From Mycteria americana (Eukaryota > Chordata > Aves > Ciconiiformes > Ciconiidae), in contig NC_134365.1 of the NCBI RefSeq assembly GCF_035582795.1, positions 211,140,387-211,204,386 on the forward strand: a DNA stretch of 64,000 nt. The letters run 5' to 3'. The notes under the pieces are model-generated. The model saw nothing but the letters and a program-made list of their open reading frames with translations. It did not search any database and was not told the DNA's origin. The position numbers and the translations under genes are program-made. This document shows positions 23,665-34,200 of the stretch, in pieces; within the stretch, counting starts at the first letter, position 1, and each line of letters opens with the position of its first letter.

Positions 23665-23830
23665 TGGAAGATTCAGACTGAAGATGAAAAGAAACATTCT
23701 AGTGGTCAGGATGGTGAAGCACTGGAATATACTGGGCTGGCAAACTGCCTTCCCTCAAAGTCCGTAAGAACAAGTTAGGAGAACCCCAGGACCATCTTCC
23801 AACTGGATGATTCCGTTACTATAAATGGAT
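23665..23830 (+). mobile_element. Old CR1 3' region remnant
   Basis: The words 'gaagattcagactgaag', 'aaagaaacattctagtgg' and 'ggtgaagcactggaatata' follow the order of the CR1 segment near its 3' end (the 'gaggttc...gattggatat...gagggtggtgaagcactgg' text). The copy ends without a clear octamer tail. Confidence 0.6.
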
Positions 23831-24837
23831 GCTTTTGCTTTTATGATGCTAAATTACATACAAATAATTTTCAATCAATTTACTGGAAAATATGCTTCTA
23901 AATGACAAGTGTATTGAAATAGAAAATTTGCCAAAAATATTCAGATAAGCAAAAACAATGTCTGAAATAACCCAGCAGTCTCTGATTCAGAGTTAGATTT
24001 GCTGTGCTCTGAGAATTTTTGAATACCTGATAAGAATAATCTATTAGTGTTTGTTACTGAGGGAATATGTTATTTATGCCCTTCATTGTAACAGATGGGT
24101 TTTCAGCATAATACGGTGAATAATTACACAAATACTAAGTATTTTAGGAATATTAGGTATTTTTGTTTCTTTTTGGCATATGTGTGGCATGGTTAACCTT
24201 AGGTAAGGCTGCACTATTCTTAGATTTGTTCAAACAAATTCAATTTTTGTCTTTCTAACAAGTCTAAAGCTGACCAGGATGGCCATACTGGTGCTTTTCC
24301 TCAGTGTAATCCATTCTTTGCTCATGATGATCTCTTGAATCTCTTTCTAGCTCGTTACGTGAATTTGGGGATTATTTATCTGCTTGCAGAAATGTTTGCA
24401 GTGCTATTTTGAGGTCTCTGGCACTGCGTTGATGATGAAGAGAGGACTGTGAGTCAGCAGTGAGTGAAAGGGGCTGTGGGAAGCAATACCACTGTGAGCG
24501 GGGCGGTTGAACAAGTACCTGACATTTCACAGCTACCGGTAAGCAGGTTAACGTGACTGCCAGCACTCATCTATGGTGTAGGAGGCTACACAGTAAAAGA
24601 AGCTGTGACGTTCAAAGGATCTGATCAAAAAAACCTGATGTCAACATTGACGAGTGAAGGGTCATTGTGCTGATAGGACTTTGGTTCTGCCATGAGAAAC
24701 TGAACTGCCTTAACGGAGAGGCTGGGAACTGATCAGGGTTTTGACTGTGATCCCTCCTGGTTTCCTCACCCATCTCTCCAGGCCACAGGTGTTACAAACT
24801 TGGGGGGCAGAACGGCATGGACATCCGGGATCCACGT
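23831..24837. other. No recognised feature
   Basis: AT-rich to about 24,350, then more mixed. No coding or repeat signal recognised. Confidence 0.4.
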
Positions 24838-25291
24838 AATGGCTCCTGATCTTCCTTTCCTTCACCTGCAGAGGAGCAGCGTGGGAGGAAGGCAGTGCCC
24901 TCACAGACCTCCATCAGAGGCACAGCCGATGCAACACCAGCTGATGCAACACCAACACCATTACACACAATGCAGGGAGCAGGCAGAAGGACCAGGGTAA
25001 GTCACCAATGTCCCCGGTCACTCCCTTGTCCTTGGGTGCCCCTCTGGCACCACGGGGGACCGAGGTCCTCCAGGCTAGAGTCAGGGGCTGGACATGGCTA
25101 GCAGGCGCACAGGAGGGCTGGCAGCGTTTCTACCCTGGGAGGGTGGGAGCACCCTGCTGGCCTCTCCTGCCTGTGCTGCTGACCATCCTGCCTCTCCTTA
25201 CAGCCTCCAGCACGTAGTCAGAGATGACCATGTCCAGCACTACGCGCTGGGCAGCCTCATGCTGGAGCAGCAGCCAGTTGGGCTAGATTGA
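24838..25291 (+). CDS. Candidate short two-exon gene or 3' gene end, unrecognised
   Basis: Exon one is open from ATG 24,838 (G at -3 and +4) to 24,996. It ends at a near-ideal donor (CAGG|GTAAGT). After a 207-base intron ending 'cctctccttacag' at 25,203, exon two runs from 25,204 to TGA 25,289-25,291 in the matching phase. The joined frame encodes about 82 residues, including SEAQPMQHQLMQHQHHYTQC, a Gln/His-rich double repeat (MQHQL-MQHQH), then VVRDDHVQHYALGSLMLEQQ. Alternatively 'cttcacctgcag' at 24,871 is an acceptor and this is the end of a larger gene. GC content is well above the surroundings. I do not recognise the product. Confidence 0.33.
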
Positions 25292-26536
25292 AGTCCAGGC
25301 TGCTCACAGCTACCAAGAAATTAAGAGCCAGTGCTGCCCCAGCTCAGCCAGGTGGGACAGGGCTTGCAGCACCCCAAGGATGGGACCAGTGCCCAGCCCC
25401 TGCAAGGGGAGCCCCATGGGGACTACCGCACCCGAGAGGGATCCTGCCTCCCCACCACAGGGAACCACGCTCTGTCTTACTATCAATACAGAAAATTGTG
25501 TTCCACTATCATGGTGAGAGCTTAAGAATTTAAATTATAAGGGATACAAGGATGAAAGTTGACTTTGTCCTATAGTTAAAAATTGCAGTGTACGTGGGTA
25601 CAAACTGGGTACACTGAAGTCTTTCACTCCCTCAGTGGCTCAGGAGCATCGCAGCTGGTCTCTGCATTGATGAGACAATGGACTGACTGTGGACAATGGA
25701 CCCACCAGAGAACTCCTGGCTCAAACAACTGGCACAACCAAGCATTTCACTAATTGCCACAAGAGCTCTCCAGGTGGGAATTTCAAACACCCACGGAGAT
25801 TCCCCATGGTATCTCCTGCTTTGTCTAGATCGATCCATAGGCACAATTTGTGTGTTTCGGTGTGCTGACTAACATCCTGGGTGGAGGATCTGGCCATCCC
25901 AGAAACTCCTTCAGGTGATTCCTCCTACAAAATTGACCAAACTCTACATAGGTGAGACACCTGCAAATAGTGTAAACTCTTCCTGCAGAAGGAGAAATGG
26001 TCAGATAGGACCATCTTCTGTTGACAGTTATGATAGTTAGGAGATGGTTCTTACACTATCAGGCATGATGGATCTTTTATGCGCTGGGGTGGTCACACAG
26101 CAGCACAGGGCAGCTGGCTATGGGAACATTATACAGCTTTTACAGTTTGCTTAAAGGATGTTTTAACAATTCTTTTCTAGGGTCAGTTTGTAATTTCTGA
26201 GGCATTTGCCTCGTTAAACATTGTTTTAAAATCTCCAGGTATTTCAGAACCTGTTTTGTCCTTTAGACCAAAAGTTGAAGCATGCTTGGATAGTATATCT
26301 ATCATTATTACCACCATCACTGTGTTTGGAAAACTTGCATATCCACAAAGTCTGCCTGCCATTGTGTATCCGTCTCTGCCACCACCACCTTGTTTCTTTT
26401 AAAGCTTTTACTTGCCACCTTGCATAAGCTGTGAGCATCCTGATTTACAACCCAGGTTGCCACTTAGCCTCTGTTCAGACCAGCAAATTTTCCTTTTAGT
26501 GGCAAATTACTCCTTCAGAAACGGGATTTATAACCC
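25292..26536. other. No recognised feature, about 1.2 kb
   Basis: GC-rich to about 25,490, which would suit a 3' UTR or an alternative exon of the preceding candidate: the frame after 25,288 stays open for 81 codons. AT-rich afterwards. No repeat recognised. Confidence 0.35.
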
Positions 26537-27129
26537 TGTGCTGGTTTTGGCTGGGGTAGAGTTAATTTTCTTCATAGTAGCTAGTATGGGGCTATGTTTT
26601 GGATTTGTACTGGAAACAGTGTTGATAACACAGGGATGTTTTCGTTACTGCTGATCAGTGCTTACACAGAGCCAAGGCCTTTGCTGCTTCTCACCCCACC
26701 CCACCAGCGAGTAGGCTGGGGGGGCACAAGGAGTTGGGAGGGGGCACAGCCAGGACAGCTGACTCCAACTGACCAAAGGGCTATTCCACACCGTATGGCA
26801 TCATGCTCAGCATATAAAGCTGGGGAAGAAGAAGGAAGGGGGGGACGTTCAGAGTGATGGCGTTTGTCTTCCCAAGTCACCGTTAGGCGTGATGGAGCCC
26901 TGCTGTCCTGGAGATGGCTGAACACCTGCCTGCCCATGGGAAGGAGTGAATGAATTCCTTGCTTTGCTCTGCTTCTATGCACGGCTTTTGCTTTGCCTAT
27001 TAAACTGTCTGTATCTCGACCCATGAGTTTTCTCACTTTTACTCTTCTGATTCTCTCCCCCATCCCACCGGGGGGAGTGACCGAGCAGCTGGGTGGGGCT
27101 TAGTTGCTGGCTGGGGTTAAACCACAACA
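26537..27129 (+). mobile_element. ERV solo LTR, family A, plus strand
   Basis: The LTR begins 'tgtgctggttttggctgggg' and ends 'ggttaaaccacaaca' (TG...CA). It carries a TATA-type box 'catataaagc' at 26,811-26,820 and an ATTAAA poly(A) signal at 26,999-27,004. The flanking bases aaccc and acccc are consistent with a 5-bp target duplication with one change. No internal gag, pol or env sequence is attached. Its canonical promoter is the reference for the altered copy at 57.5 kb. Confidence 0.93.
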
Positions 27130-27337
27130 ACCCCCAAAGCTTCCCACACAGTAGCACAGTAGCATACACATGCACAAATGAAATGCAGGACAATCAATTT
27201 AACTCATGCATACAGACACTTGATTGACAGCTCACCAGGAGTGCAGGTTGCCTGCCAGGCTTCTCCAGCCTTTTTCCCTTTTCCCTTGCACGTTCCTGTC
27301 CCTTCCCTGTCTGTTCTGCTTTCTTTGCCTGCTGCAG

Positions 27338-27594
27338 GCCCAAACAGGGTCGTTAAACAACCTTTGGTACCTCAGCTGGTTTGTTCAGAACTGGCTTTGG
27401 TACCTCCCATGGCAATGAATTATGTTTTTGAGACTGAACCAGCGGACTCCAAAGGAAGGGCTGAAGCAATTTCACCTGGCTGTCAGTATTATTTCAGTTC
27501 TTGTAACTCACCTCTGGGGAAAGGTTACCCTGTTACATCTGTCATGTACTCTCCTAAAGTGAGGACAAAGAAAGTGAAAAAAGAATATTTAAGG
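27338..27594 (+). CDS. Candidate internal exon, unrecognised
   Basis: A long pyrimidine-rich acceptor ('ctgctttctttgcctgctgcag', ending at 27,337) opens a 257-base segment. It begins with two bases completing a codon, then reads 85 codons without a stop to a donor at 27,595 (AGG|GTAAGA). The translation includes VKQPLVPQLVCSELALVPPM and ends with a basic stretch, SPKVRTKKVKKEYLR. It has balanced composition, lies about 200 bp from a solo LTR and about 2 kb downstream of the 24.8-25.3 kb candidate, and is on the same strand. The frame stays open beyond both splice sites (27,178-27,642), so the sites are not forced by stops. Function unknown. Confidence 0.3.
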
Positions 27595-29602
27595 GTAAGA
27601 ATCTCTGGAAGGGAGGGAGCAGCTATTCTTTTTGCTATCTGAAACCACTTCTGGTGGTTTACCTGAAACCACTTTATTGAACATCTCCTGCAAAACTCTT
27701 GCAACGAAAGATCTGGCCACCAGGATTCTTCGTTTCCTCAGAAAGGAGCAGTAGAACCCACCACACATCTCTGTCTCACAGGGCTAGCTGTTCACTTGTC
27801 CTTGGCTGGCAATCAAGCCATTGGCTTGGGTGGGTTACTTGGACTATAGTCAGGGTTTGGATAACGAAGCAGTGGGAAGGATGAGGTCAGATGATTCTTG
27901 CATGTATGTGCATGTATGATGTACAATGAAGTAGGCCGAAGTCCTTCCCTTGTCCTCCGTAGAAGACAAAAGACAGATTCACAAATATTCCCTGCCTGGT
28001 TATTTTCACTTTGATCCTAACACGATGCTTTACTCCACAAGGCTGTGGGCCGTGTGCTATGTTTTGGCAAGGAGCATGTGCTAACCCTATAGATTAACTC
28101 CAGAAGGTCTCCAGCAGCCCTTGTCTGACATATGCAGAATTCATCATCGGCACTTGGGCTCTCCTCTCGGCTTTGGCTCTGCCAGCTTAATCCATATGAA
28201 AGGAGCTATGCCTTCTGGGCATCAGACTTCTCAGCTGTGTTAATTAAACCCTACAGGCTAACCTATGTCAATATAATTTCTTTATATCCCATTCTATATA
28301 TGGTCAATAAATAGTTGGCAGGAAATTTTTTTTTTTTTCCAAAGGGGGTCAATTAGAGAAATAATTTGAGCATTGCCCCCAAGAATAGCTGGAAAGAAAA
28401 TGACATTGCCATTATTGGCAGTTTTCCACCATTCATCTGTATTAGCCATGTGTTGGCTTTTGTCAATAAGATTTTATTTTTGTCCAGTTTTTCCTTATAG
28501 ATATCGGAATTCTTTACAGCCTGTTAGGCTACTATGAGATATATTTAGAAACACAATTAGTGATCCTAATGCTCCATTCCTCTGTCCCCAGGGGAACTCC
28601 ATCGAAATTGTTTCAGGTTTAGGCCTGTGTAGCAAAATAATATGGCTTATTATATGAGGGAAAACATTTTGTGCAAATAAACAGAAATTAAAATACAGTC
28701 AGTGAAAACTGCATTCTTCCTGGGCACAGAGACAAAAGGTTATGTGGCCTGTGTTGTAATAAATGCATTGTTTTCCAGAAAGGAGGCAAGAACCAAACAG
28801 AACTAAAATGCAAAAGCTACATGAGAACTTGCTTTCCATTCCATGTGAGTTTGGAAGACTGTATTGTAAAAATAATTTCTGTCCAAATAGCTTCTCACCT
28901 AACTTTTAAGGAGTATTTGGACTACTTGTAACTTATAAGGAGTTTTCAAACATAATACTGAGGACCAAATAGCACAGCACACCACAGCTTGACTCCTCCG
29001 TCATAAGTACTCTCTGACTTGTCCCCTGTGACCCCTTCAACTCCAGGCTAAGTCACAGTACAGAGGCGAGAGACAATAGGTTATTGTGACCTATCTACTG
29101 CAGATCTGCTGTTGGTGGAAGACCAATTCACTGAGCATTAAATAACATAACCTGTCATAAACCCATTTAATATGGAATGACGGTTCCCACTGTTGAGAGT
29201 AGAACTGGACATTTTATGTTCCATCTCTAGGAAGTGTGTGATAGACCCACCAGGGAAATATTTCTCCAGATTTACCACACTTACAGTTCCTGAAGAAGTT
29301 CCTTTTCTTCATAGCAGGTTGGAAAGGCAGAAGAGGCTCCCTTGTGGGATGAGCTTTGTGGAGAAAGGCAGCATGGGAGCTACCTCTTCCATCACAGTGG
29401 AGAGATACTGGAAACATCTGTGATGGCCTTAGATTGGAGACATCAAGATGGAACCAGGTGCACACACATGTGCAAACACACACATACACACATCTTATGT
29501 ACCGTACAAAATCTCTCACAGGATGTACTGTCTGCAAACTCAAATTTTAAAGATGACTGATGGAAAAAACCTGTTTTGAAATAGAAGGTATAACATGACT
29601 TA
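27595..29602. other. No gene recognised; 28,320-28,500 possibly constrained noncoding
   Basis: AT-rich unique-looking sequence. The segment 28,330-28,500 is repeat-free and dense in CAATTAG, TAATTTG and CCATTATTGGC words. A CA-rich stretch lies at 29,458-29,492. No coding signal seen. Confidence 0.35.
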
Positions 29603-29725
29603 AATCATAGGATCATAGTTGGGTTGGATTTGGGTTGAATGGTTTGGGTTGGAAGGGACCTTTGAAGATCATCTAGTTCCAACGTCCCTGCCACTAGATC
29701 AGGTTTCGCAAAGCCCCATCACTCA
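29603..29725 (-). mobile_element. CR1 LINE 3' end, minus strand
   Basis: The text 'aatcataggatcatag' (octamer tail), 'tggtttgggttggaagggacc' and 'agatcatctagttccaacg' is the reverse complement of the CR1 3' terminus. A short deletion removes the middle before 'ccactagatcaggttt'. Near the tail a small TTGGGTT duplication is present. Confidence 0.92.
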
Positions 29726-31049
29726 GTTGCTTTTCCCAGCCAACTGAGGACAATTATTTTTAGTGAAGCTAACTTTGGATTTGAGGACATGAAAATTGTA
29801 GACTAACTGAAATCACAGCAATAGCTGACCCTAATAATTAAATGCCTAAACATCTTCTCCCAGTGAAAGGCATTCCACCGGGAAAGCATTCAGTGGAAAG
29901 AAGTCTTTGCCGCAGAGAGTGCTATGCTTGCCCCATCCATCCGCAAGACATTCCCGGCATCCCTCTCCCTTCCCTCCCTGTGCTGTAGCATGGGGATCAG
30001 CCAGGGACCCCCTCAGGGCTAGGCTGGCCAGAGCACTGGCTGGGAACAGAAGCTGACCGTAAGGAGTAAACGTGACTCTGGAAGAGCTAAGCAAACTGAG
30101 GAGGGAGTATAAGTGTTTAGATATTGTATATTTGAGAAGTGGAGGATTTCTATTGGAAATTACTTTTTAACCATTTTTTTAATGAATTGTTCCAGTGACA
30201 ATGCAAAAGGAACAAAGTTAGGATAAACTAAACCTCTGTTTAACGATTAGATGGGAGACAGGTACTACGTGAATGCTCAGTGATGAGATGAATTTGCATT
30301 CCTTGCCAGCCATAAATACTAGATTGATAGTTTTGGTATTCCAAATATAAGCCAATCAGAAGCACTTTGCAGGCAGAATTTGAAGAGAGGGAATAGTCTG
30401 TATAAATTCTTGCCCAGTGCACCTGTGCATGTGAAAGGCATGCGTAGAGACATGAACATTACTATGAGTATATGAGAAAAAAATGTGCAGGAAAAAAAGA
30501 AAAAATGTGCAGAAAAAAAGTTATTGGAATTAAACCAGAATAAAACATCCCTGGAAATCACTCAGGAAAAATTCTTTCCGCACTGCATGCTAAATGCACT
30601 GTCTTCACATTTGTGGAGGAGGTACTTTGAATTAAAAGTAGGTTCTTTAACCTTTTTTTTTGTTTTTAAAAAACAATTTTTCTTAATGGAAAAAAGGCAT
30701 TTTTTTCAGCACATGACGTTTGGAATTGAAGAGGTGTTGTTATATTACTGTGGATAATGTTGCTTTATCTATTTCTGCTGATTTCATTGATTTAAGGGAT
30801 CAGCTCCTTTCAATGATTTATATGATTTACGGAGTCAGATCCTCAGAAAAGCTGAGGATCCTCTTAGATTCTTTTAACTGAAGATCCTTAAATTCTTGTG
30901 CAACACTTCCATGCCCTCCCACATGGAGTAAGATTTTCTTGGTAGCTAAAGCTTTGTAAATAATTTTTTTAGAAGAAGAGAATGCATTACCCTAACAAGT
31001 GTTGTCTAATAGTCACAACTTGGGTTTTTTCTCTCTCCTTTCCCAACAG
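29726..31049. other. No gene recognised; small hairpin at 30,838-30,860
   Basis: AT-rich. The segment 30,838-30,860 is a perfect inverted repeat, GATCCTCAG-aaaag-CTGAGGATC. The 70 bases before it contain an imperfect doubling of a 'tgattt...ggatcag' unit. No coding or dispersed repeat signal seen. Confidence 0.4.
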
Positions 31050-31109
31050 TTTAATGAAACACTACTGACACTACTGTATGAGCTGGAGCAAGCCACGCAA
31101 CTTGCCAAG
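31050..31109 (+). CDS. Candidate 60-base exon, unrecognised
   Basis: A very strong acceptor (a tract of T and C, 'ttttttctctctcctttcccaacag', ending at 31,049) is followed by 20 codons reading FNETLLTLLYELEQATQLAK, then AAG|GTCTGA. The peptide has a heptad-like Leu pattern suitable for a helix. The donor is weak (GTCTGA), and reading on gives a stop after one more residue, so it could also be a last coding exon (...LAKV-stop). Length is a multiple of three. No family recognised. Confidence 0.2.
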
Positions 31110-31198
31110 GTCTGACATCCTTTATCTGTAAAAAACCCTACCAAAATATCTCAACGGAGTGTTGTGGGACTCAGCCTTTCAAGCGCCTGCGCATTCCC

Positions 31199-31242
31199 TG
31201 GGGGCTGTCGCTGAGTGTTATGGGGGCTGTCGCTGAGTGTTA
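31199..31242. repeat. Perfect 22-bp tandem duplication
   Basis: The unit TGGGGGCTGTCGCTGAGTGTTA (22 bases; key words GGGGGCTGTCGC and GAGTGTTA) occurs twice without a mismatch at 31,199-31,220 and 31,221-31,242. It is probably a recent replication slip. Confidence 0.9.
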
Positions 31243-34200
31243 CGTACCCGCCGGCTGTTTCATGAGTTTTGTGTTTCAGGAGTGGCAATGCTGATTTACC
31301 TGTACTCTGCATTCACCAAAATGCTAATCAAAGAAATACAGTCTCAGATGTAGATTTTCAATTTCTTTGACTCTTCCCACTTAGCAGAATGGGGCAATCC
31401 TCCAGGAGGAATCGGCAGGAGAAGAAATCTCACTAGTTTACGACCGAGCGCACTGAGTTTGCAAATGGCATTACATGGCAAGTCCGTCCCATGGTTGCAG
31501 GCAGCCCAAATGTCCCACTGAGTCCCCCGTCCTCTAGTCTGTAAAAAAAAAAAGAATCGGGGAAAAAAAGGAACATCTTTTATTGACTTGGGAACAGTTT
31601 TGCTCGGGTTCACCACCTGCATCACATTAGCACTTCGGGATACACTTCCCTTGATGCTTATGCTACCATTGCCATCACACTGCCCGACTGATGACAGAAT
31701 AGGGCCTTTAGCAATCCCCTTACTGCTGCCACCGAACGGTACTACAGAGCAATACTGTTAGCAGCTGTTTTCCTCCACATGAGACATTTGCCATTTTGCT
31801 CTAATTTGTACAGTTTAACTCCTATAATGGGAGCCATTACAGTATTTCATTAGGACTGTTCCTTAACCATGAACTCCTCGAGGAGCAGAACATTACCAAG
31901 CAGCCAAGATCAAACAGTCCTGTTTATTGTTTGGTTATGTCTTCATCCTGTAGGGATTAAACCCATTAGGATATCATTGAAGAAACTGGTCTAGCTATGA
32001 CTGAACATTAATAAAAGCAATTAGTAACCACGAAATAAACCTTTGTCTTTAAAGAGATGCAAACATGTTTGTTTAAGCAAACGTCACTCACACAAATGCC
32101 ATTGGAACCTCCAACTAATTTTCTTCCAGAAAAGTATCCAAACACAGGCATTGGAAGCTATTGGCTTATATTAAAATATGTGCTGTTACTATCCTGTCCT
32201 GCTGTATCTACATAGTATTTAGACATGTGCTCTCTGTCTAGGAATATTTAAGCTTTTTTCTCTCTGCTTAGAAGTGGCCCCCATATTTTGTGGCCAGCAA
32301 TGCATTGGAATAAAGATACTGATTATTAAATGATGAACCAACCAAGTCTTACAAGCCCAAGAATGGCTATAACTACTGGCATATTTATATCTGTTACTGA
32401 CAACTCATTGCTGAATGGAAACAAATTCCAAGATCAGGCAAGGCCTTGAAATTTTGGGGTTTTTTTAGGATTGCTTGAAGTGACCTGGATGGATATGCGT
32501 GGATGTTGCAAAGGGATCTTTCTGTATGATGGGAGAGAATATTTTAGAAGGGACACAGCTAATTAGTGCTGTTACTTGTCTACCCATATCTACTGGTCTG
32601 ACTGTCCTAAGTTTGAGATGGAGCAGCTCAAGATGTAGAGGTGTACAGCTCCTAGACATAGACGTTCTTTGCAGAATATGTGTATATCTGAAGTAGGCTT
32701 TTTCAAGCAGAAGAAAGGCACCAAGAAGGGCATGTACATAGTTCTTCACACACTACCTATCAACCCTATGTTTGCCACAACATAACTGCAATCAGCACAG
32801 ATGAGAGCTGTTCTTTTGATACAAAGTCCTATCTTTTATGGATAGAGTCTAAATCTTCATAACACAGCAAAGGTAGCTGGTTCAGCCCTACAGAGGATTC
32901 AATAATTATTCTGCAGCAGAAATCAGAATGCTGTTTTATGGCTTTTCCTTCTCAAGGGCTTGCTTACACAGGCTTGTGCTTTAACACATCTGGTGTCTAT
33001 ATACAAATCTTAAGCTCACTTAAACTTCATTTCCAGAGCTTGATTTCAGGCTGTGAAGATGTTGGGCCAGCACTCAAGAACAGAGTTCCGGTTTCCTGCA
33101 TAATGCTACACTAATATGAAAAATAGCTGATGCTCAGGTTCTGAAAAGAAACAGCAGTTAATGATGCTGAGTTCACATAAAAATCAGTTCTGGAAACCAT
33201 GCTTCTATAAGGAATATATTTCACTATATTACCCAAACTCTGGATCACTTGAAATGCCACCAAGTCTCAGCTTCTAGAGTTTTCCAAGTTTTCTGCTTTC
33301 TTCTCAGTCTGCTAATCTCTAGCTTTAACATCTAATGGTGGCTTTTTTTTTTCCTTACTTATTCAAAGAGGAACCTAAAAACATGAAAGTGTATCTGCTT
33401 CCCAAACTCCCCTCAATGGACCTATGAGCATCTATTTATGCCAGAAAAATAGTAGTCTCCTGTGTCAACACCACCAGTGATTCCCAAGAGTGTAATGTGA
33501 ATTAATCAAATATGCAACCAAGACAAAGACAAAGGACAGAATACCTTTAAAGAGATAAAAGGAGTTAAAAAGTCTTTGGAGCTAATTGCTTAGAGGTAGT
33601 TAGAAAGGTTAATAGAGTATAACATATTTCCTCCTTCTCAGTGGAAATAGCATTGCTTATCTGTATTTACACTACAGTACACATCAGCACAAAACCATTA
33701 TCATCACTAGAAAATCACATACCGTTTAGACAGGCTTCAACACGTAACAAGTTGTATGGTTTGGATATAAACTCAATGGGCTTGACATGTGAAAATGAGC
33801 TCGATAGCTGTATGCTATCTTTGTGTAGACATCACACTGAAGACCCTCATTTGCTGAAATCTGCAAGGATCTTTTTATTTTCCAATCAATCTCAACACAA
33901 AACTACTACCAGAGATAAAGAGACAGCCGGGGCTTCACTGCCAGTAATGCTTCAGACTCTGTCTCAAGCAGAGCACCAGTCACACCATGGCCACCACCGT
34001 AGCACAGTGTCTAGAGGGTCTAGAGGAACTCAGTTTCTAGAAGAACAGCTGATTTCAGTGGAAAAAGGAAAGTATACCATGGTGATTTTTAACATGCTTT
34101 TAAATTTTTTTCCAAACGACATCTTCTCCTGAGACCTAGATCTGGCCTTTGACTACTACAGAGGTTACAGATTTGCACATCCATCCTTCATTAGTGGCAA

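Noticed and set aside
23402..23665. 87-codon frame rich in Tyr and Ile
   Set aside because: Translation of the AT-rich microsatellite.
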